Source: Rhipicephalus microplus (Eukaryota > Arthropoda > Arachnida > Ixodida > Ixodidae). From it: a stretch of DNA of 64,000 bases. Every line of letters starts with the position of its first letter. Positions within the stretch are counted from its first letter, which is position 1. The translations under genes were made by a program, and so were the position numbers. Of this stretch, positions 1 to 13,658 are shown in pieces. The notes beneath the pieces were generated by a model, which did no database searches, was not told where the DNA came from, and worked only from the letters and a program-made list of their open reading frames with translations. The stretch covers positions 239,943,088 through 240,007,087 of the forward strand of contig NC_134700.1 in assembly GCF_043290135.1 (NCBI RefSeq), given 5' to 3'.

Positions 1-1017
1 CGAACATAAAATTATTTGTCTGTGAACTAGAAAAATAATGTGATTGAAAGAGCAGGAACCAGATAAATAACAAAGTATATGCTTATTTTGGCCGTGCTGG
101 AGTACAGCTGCCGTTAATTTTTTTTTTCTTTTAGAAGAAGCTGGAGTCAGCAGTTCAAATTCTGACTCAATATTTGGGGTAAAGGTCAGCACTGAAGTAA
201 TCCGGATTAGGCTACCAAATGCTACGTTCGCAGTTTCTCGGGACTTTTACTCCGGTTTTAGCTTAGCAGCGCTATTCTTTCTACTGCATCAGCTTTAGTC
301 GCATTGCTTTGAAGCCACCTGCACGTGTGTTCGGCGCTTAAAATTTTTTTAAAAACCCTGGCGACGATTTAGTAAATATTGTGTCTTTATGATAACGTTA
401 TCCTGCCACATACGCAAAATTACATGAAAAAGAGGAAAATTATAGCACGTTATCCCTAATGTTCCTACAGTTAGTGACAAAGCCTTGTAAGCATTATTTT
501 ATATTAGCACTATAAAAAGGTTATTTCAATTATGCAAGCAAAGCGAGACTAGGCTGATGTCATGTCCAATTATTACGAAATTTCAAACCGCACAACCCAA
601 TCAAAAGGGTTGTCTCTACTCTTTTTATATAAGAGACACTGGTGTTGCTGGTACCTTTTGCTCGCTCTGTACCACGGGGATATTTTGGGGAAATATGTTA
701 TAAAGCTCTATTATTGCCTCAAATGGTGAGAAATGTATCTCATGTGGTGCTGGTATAATATACAGGCTAAACGTAAAACAGTGAGCGAGAGAGAATAGAG
801 CAGCAAATTACCCGTCAAAGAGGTGCATATTACACTCTTGTAGCCTGGTTACTTGCGCAACATGAAATAGAAATGGTGTAAAGTTCAATAAAGCTGGATG
901 AAACTGCCGATATTTGAAGAAAATTTCGCCATACGGAGCCGTATTTGGATCTTCCAACTTCAGTCAGCGGTGGCTGCAGGATAATCAGTGACTCTTTAAG
1001 GGCACACTTAGTTTTAT
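1..1017. other. unassigned AT-rich sequence
   Basis: No open frame of useful length and no repeat family that I recognise. The sequence is AT-rich with short homopolymer runs such as the T tract near 118-128. It could be intergenic, intronic or very old transposon sequence. Confidence 0.5.
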
Positions 1018-1925
1018 TCTTTTAATTTATTTACAGTACCTTACAGAGTCCTCGAGGGGCATTATGTAAGGGGGGCGGTACAGATAATATGTTAGCAAAA
1101 TATATATACATAATATCTACACATACATAGGCAAATAATAATATAGTAGAAAATGCAGTTCAACTTATGAACATGTAAGCAAAATACATACTAGAAAAGT
1201 GAGTTACAGTATGTGAAGGTGAAATACAAAAAAAAACTGTTATGACAGTAACTACAACCTAGCATTAGTGCAAAAACATCGGCAACAGTCCAATAAATAC
1301 TGATGGTTACGAAGATGCGATAGAGCAGTTTTTGGTGCATAAGTATTTTTTAAGAGTATGATAGAACTTTGTGTGGTCTTGTTCTGACGCAAGATCAACT
1401 GGCAAATCATTCCACAAACAAATGGCTCGTGGAAGAGCCGACTGGTTGAAAGCGTTAGTATAGCCGTGCATGCGTGATAAGCAAAAGGTGTTATGTAGTC
1501 TGGTCGAAGTTCGATGTGCTAGATTAAGGTGAACAGATGGCATCATGCTGGTGTAGATGAGTTTGTGAAATAGTGATAGAAGTGAGATGTCACGGCCAAT
1601 TTTCAGTTGCTCGAGTACAAGGCTATGTTTAATCTGTGTTACGCTGGACGAGTAGCTGTGATTACGCGCTATGAATCGACTAGCTCTGTTCTGTATACAT
1701 TCAAAGATTGTGTCAGAAAATGAACCGTGCTTTACATTTACTGAACGGAAATTTTGTTGTAATGCTGGCAGTACATCCACATCTCTAATGTGAATAAATT
1801 TCATGAAGCGGATTGAATAAAGCAAATAGAGGCGTGAAAAACAAGTGAAATTCAAATTACACATTTTAAAATAAAACAAAAACCACTCTTGTTGCTGCCT
1901 GTCATGCAGAAAAACGTGTAGTAAA
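1018..1925 (-). mobile_element. CR1/L2-like LINE 3' end, ORF2 C-terminus remnant
   Basis: The minus-strand frame ending at 1307 reads like the extreme C-terminus of a CR1/L2-type reverse transcriptase polyprotein. An IQNRASRFI stretch is followed by a Y/S-rich SYSSSVTQIK, a FHKLIY helix, then TNAFNQSALPRAICLWNDLP close to the end. In this clade the last residues typically read WN-LP and are followed by a short tail. Below 1307 the sequence runs through an AT-rich 3' UTR to a segment near 1030-1080 containing GGCATTATGTAAGGGGGG, which I take as the 3' terminal region. The catalytic RT core is absent, so this is a 5'-truncated, dead copy, typical for LINEs. The N-terminal ~60 codons of the open frame do not look like the family and are probably chance extension. 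The clade assignment rests on remembered family features. Confidence 0.6.
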
Positions 1926-4900
1926 ATGAAGAGCGTAAAGCCCCTGAGCAATGACAACTACAGTCTAACAAAGAAACTAGAAAGTCATCTTAAGTATACA
2001 GAACAAAACTTGCGACGATTCCAGGCTAAATTTGCATATTTAGTAGAAAGAACCGAAACAGCTTGCTGCGTTAGCAGCGCTGCTAGAAACACTGTCGCGA
2101 TATTTGGCGCAGATTTAGAAAAGAACATGGCAGAAAGACGGTGAGGAACAATTTCTGTCCACTTGCAACGTAGAGGGCTTTGAGGGCAACAACCCCGCGC
2201 ATTGCTTTGTTTCTGTTGCGTTTGCGTGTCTTTGCTTCAAAGACCAGCACTGTCGGTTCTCCGAATGGTGAAAGCGTGACAGACATGATTACAATAGTTG
2301 GTTGCTTCCATAAAAACCATCGACTGGCTCTGCGGCTCTGCTTGTATTTACGAAAGCAGTCTTAAGGTCTGATTGTTTCTTGCTAAAATACACTCACCCT
2401 AAGCGGCTGCCAAAATGTAAACTCAATTGCGACACCCCGAGGAGGGAGTGCCATCCAGAACCATCACTGCGTTTGTGACTCGCTTTCGTATCACTTTCGA
2501 CGGCAAACGTTTTAAACATAAGAAGAGGTGGAAAATAGGTATAGGTACCACGAATAAAATGCATAGCTATGCGTCTTGTCCTGAGGAGAGTTCTTTGTGG
2601 AATTAATCAGCGTGGGTGCTCATACAAAGACCACATCCTCTCGTTTAGTTTGATTTTGCTTTTCCTGTGTCTGTCATATTTGTTTTTAGTTGTTTTAGTT
2701 GAGTATACGTTACAAAGTCCTTATAGATGGTGAAATTTGCGGTGAAATCGATGCTTTAAATCAGACATAATAAATAAGAGGAAGCTCTAAGATAGCCTAG
2801 CTTCCTCTATCTGTGCAATAGAAGACAAAAGCAACACTGTAGACGTGAAACGTATGAGTGATTGATCTTAAAACAATATTCATTGAGACCTAGTCTTCTA
2901 TTGTCAACTTGGTAATAAACATTTTGTTTCTAATTTTCCGAATCTCACTGAGAGGTTAACAGAACCTTCTCGCAATGAAAGAAATCTGCAAGGTTCTGGC
3001 TTCAATGAAAGGTGAGAAAAGGAAGAACTTCTAAATGAAGCTTGAAATTCAAACAACTTCTTTTTTCACTCGGGGTTGCAAATATTCGGAATATAAAATA
3101 AATACAAAGGACACATATAGGAGAAAGAAAGGACACAGCTAGAACTGAACTCAAAAACATCTCAAACACATAACAAACTCTCACTAAAAGGGGAGCAAAG
3201 AGGCTGAGGATACCGCGCTAAATGAAATTTCTAAATAGCAGTAGTATAAAAGGCGAGCTTGATCTATCATTTAGGGAAAAGAAGTATTCATTCTATGGTG
3301 AATGTAAAGCATAGGCGAATTAAACTCTAGTTATGGCCCTTGGCCTTTTCGCATTATGAGACTGCATCAGTCGCAATGAGTACAAATACCTGTTGGCGAA
3401 ATAAAGCTTGAAATCGTCTGAGCACTACGCGATAACGAATTTAAATATAATAAAAGCCACTTTTAGGCATAAGTTGAAAGTGCGAATCAAGCAGATAGAG
3501 TGAGAAAGAGACAAAGAACAATCTGATTAGACGCAAAGTTTTATTCTGCTTTCGTATTAAAAGCAGACCGGAAAATATCAAAACAATTGAGAAGGCGCAA
3601 ATTTAATTATCAATATTGTTAACACTCAGACTCACAGGTTTAGGTTACCCAAGAACATCACAACATTATTCTCTGACCCCTTGTTTTAACTAAAGCACCA
3701 CAACATGCTATCCCTATAAAATGAAGATAATTTACTTTTCATCTTTATCTTTGAGCCTTTTTGGTGAGGCTTTTATCTGTTACGAATGGACGAGCCATGA
3801 CAAGCGAAAAAAAAGTAGGGCTTCCACTTCATGTGTGCTCACACCTCCGATTCCCTTTAATGCCTTTCAGTGGCTGCGGAGAGTGCATTGCAATGAAAAG
3901 TGCGTTTGAGGGCTCGGGCGAAGCGCTCAATTAGACAAAGACGTACATTTTGACTGTGATTTCCGGGCTATCCTTTCAACATTTATACATTTCTTACAGC
4001 ACGTTGATTAATCCTTGAAAAGTAATTGAAACTGGTTCAGGGCTTGTTAGATAGCGCAGTGTTTACCATCTCCACAGATTCAGTTTTTAAGAAGGAAATA
4101 AAAGCGCTACCGCACTTAAAAATCAATTTTATGTGTTTGCATGACTTCAGCGTATTTGAGCACTGCATACTTTTAAGAGACACGTGCGGAGGTAACTTTG
4201 GTTTCTTTGGGCAAATTGCCAACGCTCGTCGTGATGGAAACACGTGTCTTCAGTTCACGTAAAAACATTAGTATTCATATGCCGAGAAAGTGTTACTTAC
4301 AATATTATTCTTTCAACATTGGTCTTTGTAAGAATACGTTTTCCGTCAAGCAGCCACATAATATTTCAATGACCGATGCACTCGGGTGAAGCAACCCTAT
4401 AATCTCTTTTCGCCCCGTTTGCACCCTCTCAACCATAGCTTTTGCCACAGACTTCCTTTGCCACTGTTATCTGCATTGTATTGGGCTTGCTGTTCGGTAA
4501 ACATGTGTAGTTCTCAAAGAAAAGCGAAAACCAATGGCTACGGAGACAGAGCGAAAAATTCATAAGCGATAATATCAAGATGGGAATCCACATATGGGTT
4601 CTCTCCGTAGAATGGCGGTCACACGCGGCAGTGCATTTTTTTCTGATTCAATTGTAGTAGTTTTCAGAGACTACTAGATTGAGTATCATGCTGTAAGTTT
4701 TTTTTCTTAGACTTAAAATACGTATTATTTTTATTGGTGACCATAAGTTACTGCTGATAGATGAAAGCATCTAGCCTGACAAAAACGATCAAAAGAATTA
4801 CTTCACAAAATATCAACGCGCAGTGAGTTCACTCATTGGGATAACAAATAGGTGTTTGCCTCATACTAAGTCACACTATGACGCAACAAGCCAATATTTT

Positions 4901-5223
4901 TATCGCAGTTGTTTTACGCAAGACAAATATAAAATGACTGGCTCGAAGCTTCAACAAGCGCTGAGCTGCCTTCCAGGCACACATCCACGTGCCGCGCGAT
5001 TTCTTCCCGTCTTTCGAGTCATTAGCAAATCTATAAGAAAACAATTAGAAGAAGTGGGCATGTGCCACAGAAGTTTAGTGAATCCCAATGGACACAGCTT
5101 CCGCTGCAAAGAAAGACAACATTGAGGCTAAGAAATTGCTGTGAAGTGATGACAGTGAGCCGAAGACCCCGAGTACGTAGACGAAATAATACTAGCTAAT
5201 GAGAAAGAAGGAAAACGAAAGAG
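1926..5223. other. unassigned, no gene recognised
   Basis: About 3.3 kb of AT-rich DNA. The frames present are 60-100 codons, overlap on opposite strands (for example 4026-4262 plus against 4037-4243 minus) and show no motif, signal peptide or codon bias. I see no repeat boundary. Possibly intronic or intergenic. Confidence 0.5.
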
Positions 5224-5300
5224 AGGAGAGCCAGGGATGTTTACCAGTTTGAAATAACCGGTATGCTACCCTGCATTGGGGGAAGGAATAGGGGCGATTA
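5224..5300 (-). repeat. LINE 3'-end module (copy a)
   Basis: The plus strand has a GA-rich tract, then GGGATGTTTACCAG, then GGTATGCTACCCTGCA and a G/A-rich stretch. The same order (AGGTTAACC, 15-35 bases, CTACCCTGC, G-rich) recurs near 20.77, 25.95, 54.58 and 62.67 kb. At 20.77 and 25.95 kb it lies directly downstream of minus-strand LINE coding remnants. I therefore read it as the antisense of a LINE 3' terminus, with the element on the minus strand. Confidence 0.45.
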
Positions 5301-6683
5301 AAAGAATTGTAAAGAACGATAGTAAAAGAGGGAAAGCACACACACTCATAACGTCACCGCGCAGAGTGAAAGTCTTGTGTGGTATACGGCACCATTAAGA
5401 GTATACAGCTATTCGTAGAGAATGGGAACGGCTACAGTGGCTGCGAGAAGATCCTGAAGTATTGGAAAGACTAAGCCAGTGACGTCGCGTCGGCAAAGTG
5501 CCTGCGACTGTATGTTGTTTAGCTCGAACCTGTCTACGCTAATAGTCAACGTAGAAACATCCTAAAATCACCTAGATATAGCCTAGAAACGAGGCAGGAG
5601 CCACATATAAGTAAATATAGGTAACCTTTATCCACTTGCCAAGGCCACGAGGTAACCTGGAAGCAACCAGAATTATTTCTAGAACCATTAGCTTTTGGCT
5701 GTAGTGGTGATAGTTGTGATGTTGAAACATGTGGTGTTATCCTGAAGTACATGTCCAGCAATTGATCCGCCTGAGCATAGTCAAAACATTTGGGTCGATC
5801 AGCACTTATTACACCGCGCCCAGTGTCTCGCACTAAGGTCATCAGTATTCGCTGCATGCTCATTGGCATTGCTGTGGGCTTTTAAGAAAACTTGAGATCT
5901 TTAAACGTGCAGTGTCTATCACCCAACATCGCTGTTTTTTCTCTGTAAAGCTTCAAGCAAAGCCAAATCAAATGTTCCGCGCTGATGTCACTACAGAAAT
6001 AGCGGGGAAGCAGCCCGCCAAGTCTTGACTGACCAAGCCAAGGTGTATGTGGAGTCAGTTCTCATCCAGTACAGCAGCATCACTTGTGCGCTAGAAATAC
6101 CGTGGATTGCACGTGGTTGAAGTGGGAACTTGCGGATTGCCCTTAAAAGTTTGCGCATTACATTCTTGTTATTCTGGTAAATAAGTATCGCGGTTTTAAG
6201 GCTCGCATGGCTTAGAGCAAGGTTTTCAAATTCTCGGAACATCCATTACTCCTGCATGCTTAGTACCAGATGCCGAATTCAGAAATACACCCACAAGTAA
6301 GCACTTTGTGTCATCGACATATTCTTCTGTTGATAATTTGCGCAGATTCAGAATTACCTAAGGTCTTTGCTACCACAGCGTTCTAGTGAAAGAAGTATTG
6401 CTGTAGGTGATTAGCCTAGAAAATCACAGCATTCTCATTAGAGTGAGTGTCTTGTGTTAAATTTAGCTTGCAATAAAGCTCGAGAACTCTATTTATTATT
6501 TATAGAACATGCGCGCAACGATGGTTTAGAGTGGGATCAGGGTCACCTAAGCAGTTTCGGAAACAATATAAGAAATATTCGAAAGCGGAGCTCTGCGAAC
6601 TATCGTTGTTCTTTCTCTATCAAAATGCGGGCCAAACCAAATCAAATGTTCCCTGTCGCCATTTGAATCATTCAAATGTTCCA
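5301..6683. other. unassigned, possibly LINE-derived
   Basis: Moderately GC-richer than its surroundings up to about 5870. By position it could be the body of the minus-strand element that ends in the module at 5224-5300, but the translated frames at 5546-5869 and 5991-6242 (minus) show no RT, RNase H or endonuclease motif that I can identify. Left unassigned. Confidence 0.35.
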
Positions 6684-6809
6684 TTTGAAACAAGCTTACA
6701 CCATCTTCATTTTATGCTATGCGAGAACGAATCCACTCAAGATATACCTTACAACGAAGTGAAAGAAGAAAAAAAGCACCAAAGATTTCTAATTGCGGGT
6801 ATCATTTGT
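6684..6809 (+). repeat. local direct repeat, copy 1
   Basis: About 126 bases starting TTTGAAACAAGCTTACAC and ending in GGGTATCATTTG. It matches 7010-7137 in the same order and orientation, with scattered substitutions and small indels. The shared landmarks are ATACCTTACAA, GTGAAAGAAGAAAAAAA and AATTGCG. Confidence 0.85.
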
Positions 6810-7009
6810 TATAATGTTAGACTTCGGTTTCACCAGTTGCGACATTTGACATATCACTAGCAGCCCTAGTCAATAGTAAAATGAGATTTCCAATAAAAAA
6901 TTTTAAGAGTTTGACACTTAAGTATACTGAAAGAATAGGCAGTGGCATACAGTCAAGTCACGTACAAAAACATATACGAAATTAGAAAAGTTATGCTAAG
7001 TTTTATAAA

Positions 7010-7137
7010 TTTGAAACAAGCTGACACTATCTTCATTTGATGGTATGCGAGAAATGAATCCGCTCAAGAGATACCTTACAAGAAAGTGAAAGAAGAAAAA
7101 AAAACACCAAAAATTTGTAATTGCGAGTATCAATTGA
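7010..7137 (+). repeat. local direct repeat, copy 2
   Basis: Second copy of the 6684-6809 unit, about 325 bases downstream in direct orientation. The intervening sequence is not duplicated. The divergence shows it is an old duplication, or two insertions of one short repeat. Confidence 0.85.
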
Positions 7138-9562
7138 ACTGTTTGGATTCTCCTAAAAACCCTTACGTATAATATGGCCAGACTATTGCTATACAGAAGA
7201 TTTCTTCTACATATGGGACACCCATGTAGTACTGCACGGAAGACGCGCGTCTTGAGGGGCGTGACCTAAGGCGCGTGACAAAAGCGAGGCACTCGTTGGT
7301 AGGCTTACTTTCCATAAAACACAAAGAACAACAGATTGTGAAAAAGTGAGGTGCCGCCGAGAATGAGGCACCCATAAAATAATTGTCTCGCGTGCATTTA
7401 TGGACGCAAGCTCCTTTTCGCGCAGAAGGAACCTAGCCATTCGTCGCCGAGAATGTGCTTGGCTTTATGGCATGATACTCATCGCGGTAGTCGTAAAACC
7501 TCAGCAAGATTGGTTGGCCTCATATAATCAAACTCCCCTTCGCGCTCCTCTAGCCAAACCAAGCTCGGGACAGGCTAGGCTTAGAGCAAACAATGTACAC
7601 GCTACATTTATGTTACGGAGCCCGAATGGCACCACTCGCGGTTATTCATATGACGAATCACATGGCATGGGAAAGTTTCGTGTTTTTTTATTTATTAAAG
7701 GTCTTTTCTAATGAGGTCATCGCCAAGCATAGCCGTTTGGAAAACAAAGCAGAAAGACAAGAGTAAATTGACAATTTAACCTTCATGAACCCAGAAGTGT
7801 AAAGTAATGAAAGAGCCTTCTCGTACAACAGGAAGATCATGAAAACAGGGCATACCAATCCTCAAAACTGTATGTGCGGGCAGAGACAAGTCAACCATAT
7901 TAAAAAGCTTTTTGTGGTAGCACCCAAACAACTTCATTAAAAAAACAGCAACAACCACAAAGCCTACATAGATTCCAGGTCAGTGTAGTGTTTTCTGTCT
8001 TACTCGTCACTCATTTTCTAAAAGACTGAATATCCAAGAGGAATGTTATATGCTTGAAGAATGATTTTTTTTACTTTCAGAAAAGTAATTTTGTAAGTTT
8101 GCATATATTATTCAGGTACCTTAGAGTGTTATTCTGTTAACCAGGACACATTTGCCCAATGCTGGTGTGAACGAATTCTTCCTAGCACTCTTCATTTACG
8201 TCCAATTTTCTTGTCTCATTTCGTTATGGGCCAGCTTTCAAGCTGGTCGCGGACGACCATAGACCCTCCAAAGACAATCGGTGTAACCCTGCCTGTAATG
8301 TATCGCTCGCCACCTTTCTTTCAACTGAGATTGTGGGATGGGCACGAGTGTCATATAGGTATAGCCTGTTCGCGAGCGTGCTCATTCATCTTTGATTGAG
8401 GTGGGGAAGGAATTCCTGGAGCAGGGTTGGAGATGCCTCAAATAATGAAACACTCGAGAAAAAGGGTCGAATGCAATCGATGCGACGTACAAATTCTAGA
8501 CCGAGCTTCGGGTGTTTCCATTGTTTCACTTCCTGGCTGAAAATACCAGAGAGACACAAAGAGATAGGATAACCAGAAATTGGTATCTTCTGAAGCGCTA
8601 GAACAGTCAGGTCACGATAACCGTAGCGACATACACTTTAAGTTGGGATAACGCGTACAAGCGGACAAAGTTCGCAATAGCGTGTAACAGCCAAGAAGAA
8701 CCGAGCGTTGGGCGAGTTCTCATTCCATTGTGAATAGCATTTTGCGCAAAAAAAAAATCTGACAATAAGGAAGAGAGCACAGTTAGGCGCAAACTAACAA
8801 CAGAAGTTTATTTTAAGAAAAAGCTCAAATATAAATGTGGGGCGAAGACACATGAATAACATTACAGGTTGGCGGTTAGACAATCTAGCTCGAGTTTTTG
8901 TAGGTTCACCGATGGCCTCACACCGTTTACGTCACCGGAGTTAAGTATGCAAAAGGCCTCGACGATTTCTCGCATGCTCCTATTCTGAGCCTTGACAACA
9001 CGGCCGTTTCATTTAGTAAATGATGACATCTATATTCCTTACAATGCAGGCAGAGATTAGACGAAGGCTGCCCTTTCAGAGAATTCACTGAAAAGGCAGT
9101 CTTCGTCCAATTGAATTACAATGGTAGTCGATTACAATATTTTTTATCCGAGTATGTTGTTGGGGTAACAATATTCAAGGAGTATTAGGCAAAGCGGTTG
9201 AAACTAGATGCTACCAGCCGTCTGAGCGTAAACACCGTTTTATTCGCAATCCAAACTGATCCGATGACTTCCATGAATTCGTACAAGAGACGAGGAAGTT
9301 GCAGAAAGGGAAGTCCATGCGCCATTCGGAGGAAGGGAGGGGGGTGTCGAGTTTTTGCAAATGCCGCTTGACACCTCGGCCACTCTTCAATCCTATGTAC
9401 TAAATTTGAACCTCTTCGCATTTGCGTCTGAGAAAAAGCAATTTTAGGCATCGTGCTGACCATTTCCTTGCAGTACTTGTCATGAGTTTTATTTATATGT
9501 TTTCACTACACTCTGGTCTGCGCACTTTGATATTTTTGTTTTAGATTTAGGTGTGTGTGAAT
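7138..9562. other. unassigned, no gene recognised
   Basis: Frames of 60-100 codons occur (7400-7711 plus, 7207-7440 minus, 9185-9463 minus), but they overlap antisense and carry no recognisable domain. The stretch 7380-7640 is more GC-rich than the surroundings and could be a transposon or exon fragment. I could not identify it. Confidence 0.45.
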
Positions 9563-9656
9563 GATCCTCAGCTGGTCGAAATTTCCGAAGCTCTCAACTA
9601 CGACGTCTCTTATAGTCATATCGTGATGGTGGCACGTTAAACTCCAGATATCATTA
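9563..9656 (+). mobile_element. Ruka-type SINE, old 3' fragment
   Basis: The order GGTCGAAATTTCCG, a degenerate CTACGACGTCTCTTATA, then GGCACGTTAAACTCCA follows the 3' half of the tRNA-derived SINE seen intact at 34.2 and 59.7 kb. The tRNA-like head is missing and the substitution load is high, so this is an old truncated copy. Confidence 0.75.
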
Positions 9657-12600
9657 ATTCATATTTACCATTTTGTGATGCGTTCGAGATTTAGAGCCTG
9701 CGTTCGACGTACGTGGGATGAAAGATGTCGCAGTAGCACATGCGCATTCAATTTCCGTGCATTTATTCTTTCTTTTGCATCTCTTACCCCCGTATTCTAG
9801 AACGCCCCTTCAATCAACGCTCCACCTTCACTTGAGAAAGCCGATGGGAGCGCCATCTTTAGGCAGGGCAAGTCGGTGAATATCAGTGATAATTTCCTGC
9901 TATTTTCAGTAGCGCAGCATCATTTTCAGCCGAGCAGCGGCGCATTGCTCAATTCTGTCAAGTTAAGGGTGAAGGTCGAGTCAAGGAGCGTTTGTGAATA
10001 CCGGGGTTACTCATCTAGTAATCTAGTAATCGTGGCGTGGCGCACAAAAATGCGCGCACTTATTTAAAGTTTCGACGGGCTTTACAATGATCGAATAAGC
10101 ATGCTTGAGCTGTTTTCTTTTTTTGTTTTTGTTTTTTCTGTGTGTGTGAAGATTGCAGGTCACGAAGACTTGAAAAACGCAAACAAAAATGTTGCTTCCA
10201 GGCGTGAAAGCAAGTGCCAAAACTTATCGATAAAACTTTAACACGTTACTAAGACCTGTCTTTAGCAAATACATTGCGCATTCCATTCGACGCTGAATGC
10301 GAGTTTAAGGATAAGGATACGTTGCAGAATGCTACAGAAAATGGAAAGAAGTCGAGGAGAGACGCTGGATAACTGATGTAACGCAAAAAGAGACACAATA
10401 TAAGATAAGTGGCACTTTCTGGACGGGCGCAAAAAGGGACCACAGTGCAAGGAGGAGAGAAGGTGCTGGGAAAGTTGATGGGAAGACATCGCTGTGCCAA
10501 CGCACACTCCAAGAAAGTGGGGACGCGTTTCTTTCATTCGGACTCCGAAGATATGTCTCTGCCACTGCCAACGCGTAGCAATGGATTTAATGTCTGAATG
10601 GCGTGTCGTAAAAACAGTCGTTGGGAGGCGTCTTTTGGGGTCCCACCGTCAGCATTTCGCGAAGCGCGGATTCATCCCCGGTGCAGGCACAACAGAGTAC
10701 TCAACGAGAGAGATGGCGTTGCTGAATGATACGGTGACACTTTTTCTTCTTATTTTTTTTTGAGACCAGCAGGCAGACACCGTCTTTCGGACACGAAGGT
10801 GGAACGGAAAGTTTTCTTGTTGCGATCAGAGTATATATACGCGCACTGGGCACTGGCCCATAAGACACCGGGTGGCACTTTAAAGTAACACATTGTCTTT
10901 GTTTAATTACTCGTGTTTTGAAGCGTTCCTGGTGGTTGACGTATGCTATAGCTTTCTGTGTTACTCTCTGCGTGTGCACAATGCGGCATTGCGCGCATCA
11001 TATGTCCCAAAGACCAGTAGCACCAGAAAAAACTTTTGTTCGTGAGATCAGAGATAATTAAACGGTTCGCAGCTGTAAACCATTCATCCGAGTCAACACC
11101 ATTAGGAATCTCTTGTTTATATAACAGAAACTTTAGCACTATTTATTCAGTGGACGGTGCGTTGATAATGAATACCAATGACACACGATTCTTACAACAA
11201 TCTCAGCCAAGCTTCAACAAACACCAATACGTGATCACGTGTATGGATAAGAAGCATTGTTTCTATTCCAGCTAATACGGCGCAAAACACAACCTTTCTG
11301 AAAAACTATGCCTCATGCTTTTTGCAATATACCTATAGTACAGCCACTTCACACGAGACAAAATTATAATGCTATTAAAACAGAGATACGAGGCACGGTG
11401 TCGCGTGGAAGGTGAAAAAGCTGAGCTATACAAGGAGGTAAAAGAAAAGAAGTGGTGCTGTACTGAGGGAAAATCATTTTTGAACATGTTACTAACAACT
11501 ACTCTTTTCACAATTATCTACTTTCTTGCTCTCCTGCAGCGCACTAGACAGGGAGAGAGGTCAATAGAACGTATATGTTCAGCAGCGTAGCTGCTCTATC
11601 GGAGAATTCAGGGATTGAGCACAACCCTTCACGCGGCGCGGCTGGAGACTGCAGCGTCTTTACGGCTTCTCTTGTTCTTACCTAAGCTTGCACTTGCAGG
11701 TGGTCCGCGGGGTAACCTCCTTTTTCCTCGACTTCCACTGAACCAAGCGTGCTGCCGCAGGGTCGGCCTTTTTTTACGATCGACTCATCGAACAGTGCTA
11801 GAGTGTTTCACGAGAGACCAGGTGCCGCAGCCTACAGTCAAAAGGAAGAAGAAAAAGACGTATAAGCAGTTGAAAGTAAGTGCGTTTGTGCAAACTCATA
11901 AGCTCAGAAAGGGACGAGATCTGGGGCGCTATGGGAAAGAGAGGAAAAAGTAATTGCCAGGTGGTGAGGCATTCGACGAAGAGGTCTTGACGTCGAGAAC
12001 AATGACTGTTTAATGGTCTGGAGAAACTGGATTGTGATAGAGAGGCACGCAAAAATAAAGATAGAAAAAAGATACATGAAAAGAAGAAGCGATGAAATGG
12101 CAGGCAAAATTGGTTGAAAGTAATTTGAGTGTATGTACAACGTCTGGCCATCCTATTATTAAGTGTCTAAACAGACTACACGAAGTTGTAACAATACAGA
12201 TCTAGATTATTTAGCTTTGTGATTACGTGTTGCGTTATTTAGGTGCATTAGGTAACCGGTGTCAAAAAGAACAATGCATAGTAGTAACCAACACTAGTCT
12301 ACGGTGATGACTTTATTAGTGTTAACATGCAGGCCTGTATTCGGTGGCAACATAATGACGTGTAACTAACAGTGTACTTAATCTTGTAACAAGTATTTGA
12401 AAGCACGCCAAAAAAGACAACAATTTATTAGCCAAGCGTTTAGTTGGTAGCCATTTCTTCCGAACGTAATACTTCGTGGCGCCGCGAGCAACGTCACACT
12501 GGCCCGTAGAAGTATATTTTTTAGTACTCCGGCAAATGTATGTCTGATGTGCAGTAAGAATGTGGCTGTTTGACTGTTTTTACGATCTTTTTACGCCCTT

Positions 12601-13658
12601 CATAATAAACCTAGATGTTTCCGTAGCGACGACCTCGGGGACACGCTCGATTTCAGAACTTTAGGCTTTGTTTGTCTCTGCAACCCTAAGGAGGCAGAAC
12701 ACTGAGTTCATCAAAAGGGTCCGAAGTGCCACGACCAAATCGCGACCTATCGCAGGTACAACTATATTATAAAGTTCCAGACTTCAAGCAAACTAGATGT
12801 ACAGCATTTTGCTATTGCACCAACACTTTCATTCTAAAACTTCTAAAAACAAGCGTGAAATTGATCTCGTGATGTGTTGCTCTGAATGTAGATTAGTGCC
12901 GCAACTAATGATCAAGTTACGCCAAAGAATACCTCAAGCAAATTATCACAGCCTTGAGAAAAGCGTGCACGTTGAATAAGGGTACTGGTAATGTCACACA
13001 CTCAAAATAACTTTATGGGGTTGCATGCCCGATGGCGCATGCTCTTCGTCGACACGAGTTTGCTCTAGGCTCGCACTACGACGGTCATCACAGGAAGCCA
13101 GTGTGGGGCACGTGCATTGAGGAAAACGTTAAAGAGATGAGTATGATAGCACAAAGGCATATGGGGCATTTCCTTTTCATTTCATTTTTATTCATTTTAA
13201 TTTATGCTCCGCGCCTTACCGCAGCATGCCTTTTGCTGTAACCATGTCGACCGACGCATCGCCATCGGAAGGCCTTAAAAGCTGCCGTAGTAATTTGCAC
13301 CACTTCCAAGGTCAAACTACATGGGTCGCGAAACTTGGAACGAAAAGTGTCGAAAACCGATTGTCACAGGCATCAATGCTTGCTGACGATAAATACGCAC
13401 CTTTAGGTGAGGAGGGGACTATTAACTAAAACCAAAGACCCAATGTCTTCTTGCAAGTAGTCTTAATTTTCTTTATGACAATTGTAACTATAAATTTACA
13501 TTGTGGTTTATCTGACACTTGACTAAGTGGTTGATCGCCTCATTTTGGGTCGAGTGCCGCAAGTGGGGGCGTATCCAGGCAATCTGCTCTCAGGACTTGT
13601 GTTTAGTTCAGCGTACAGCCACGTCAGTGAGACATCGCTTATTTTTGCGCGGTAGTTT
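9657..13658. other. unassigned, no gene recognised
   Basis: AT-rich sequence with dense but short overlapping frames on both strands around 10.2-11.3 kb and 11.6-12.15 kb. The longest (11615-11953 plus and 11798-12151 minus) are antisense to one another, low in complexity and lack motifs. Nothing here is called as a gene. Confidence 0.45.

Noticed and set aside
10790..10870. TATA-like GAGTATATATACGCGC as a promoter
   Set aside because: No initiator context or downstream gene; AT-rich strings like this are frequent here.
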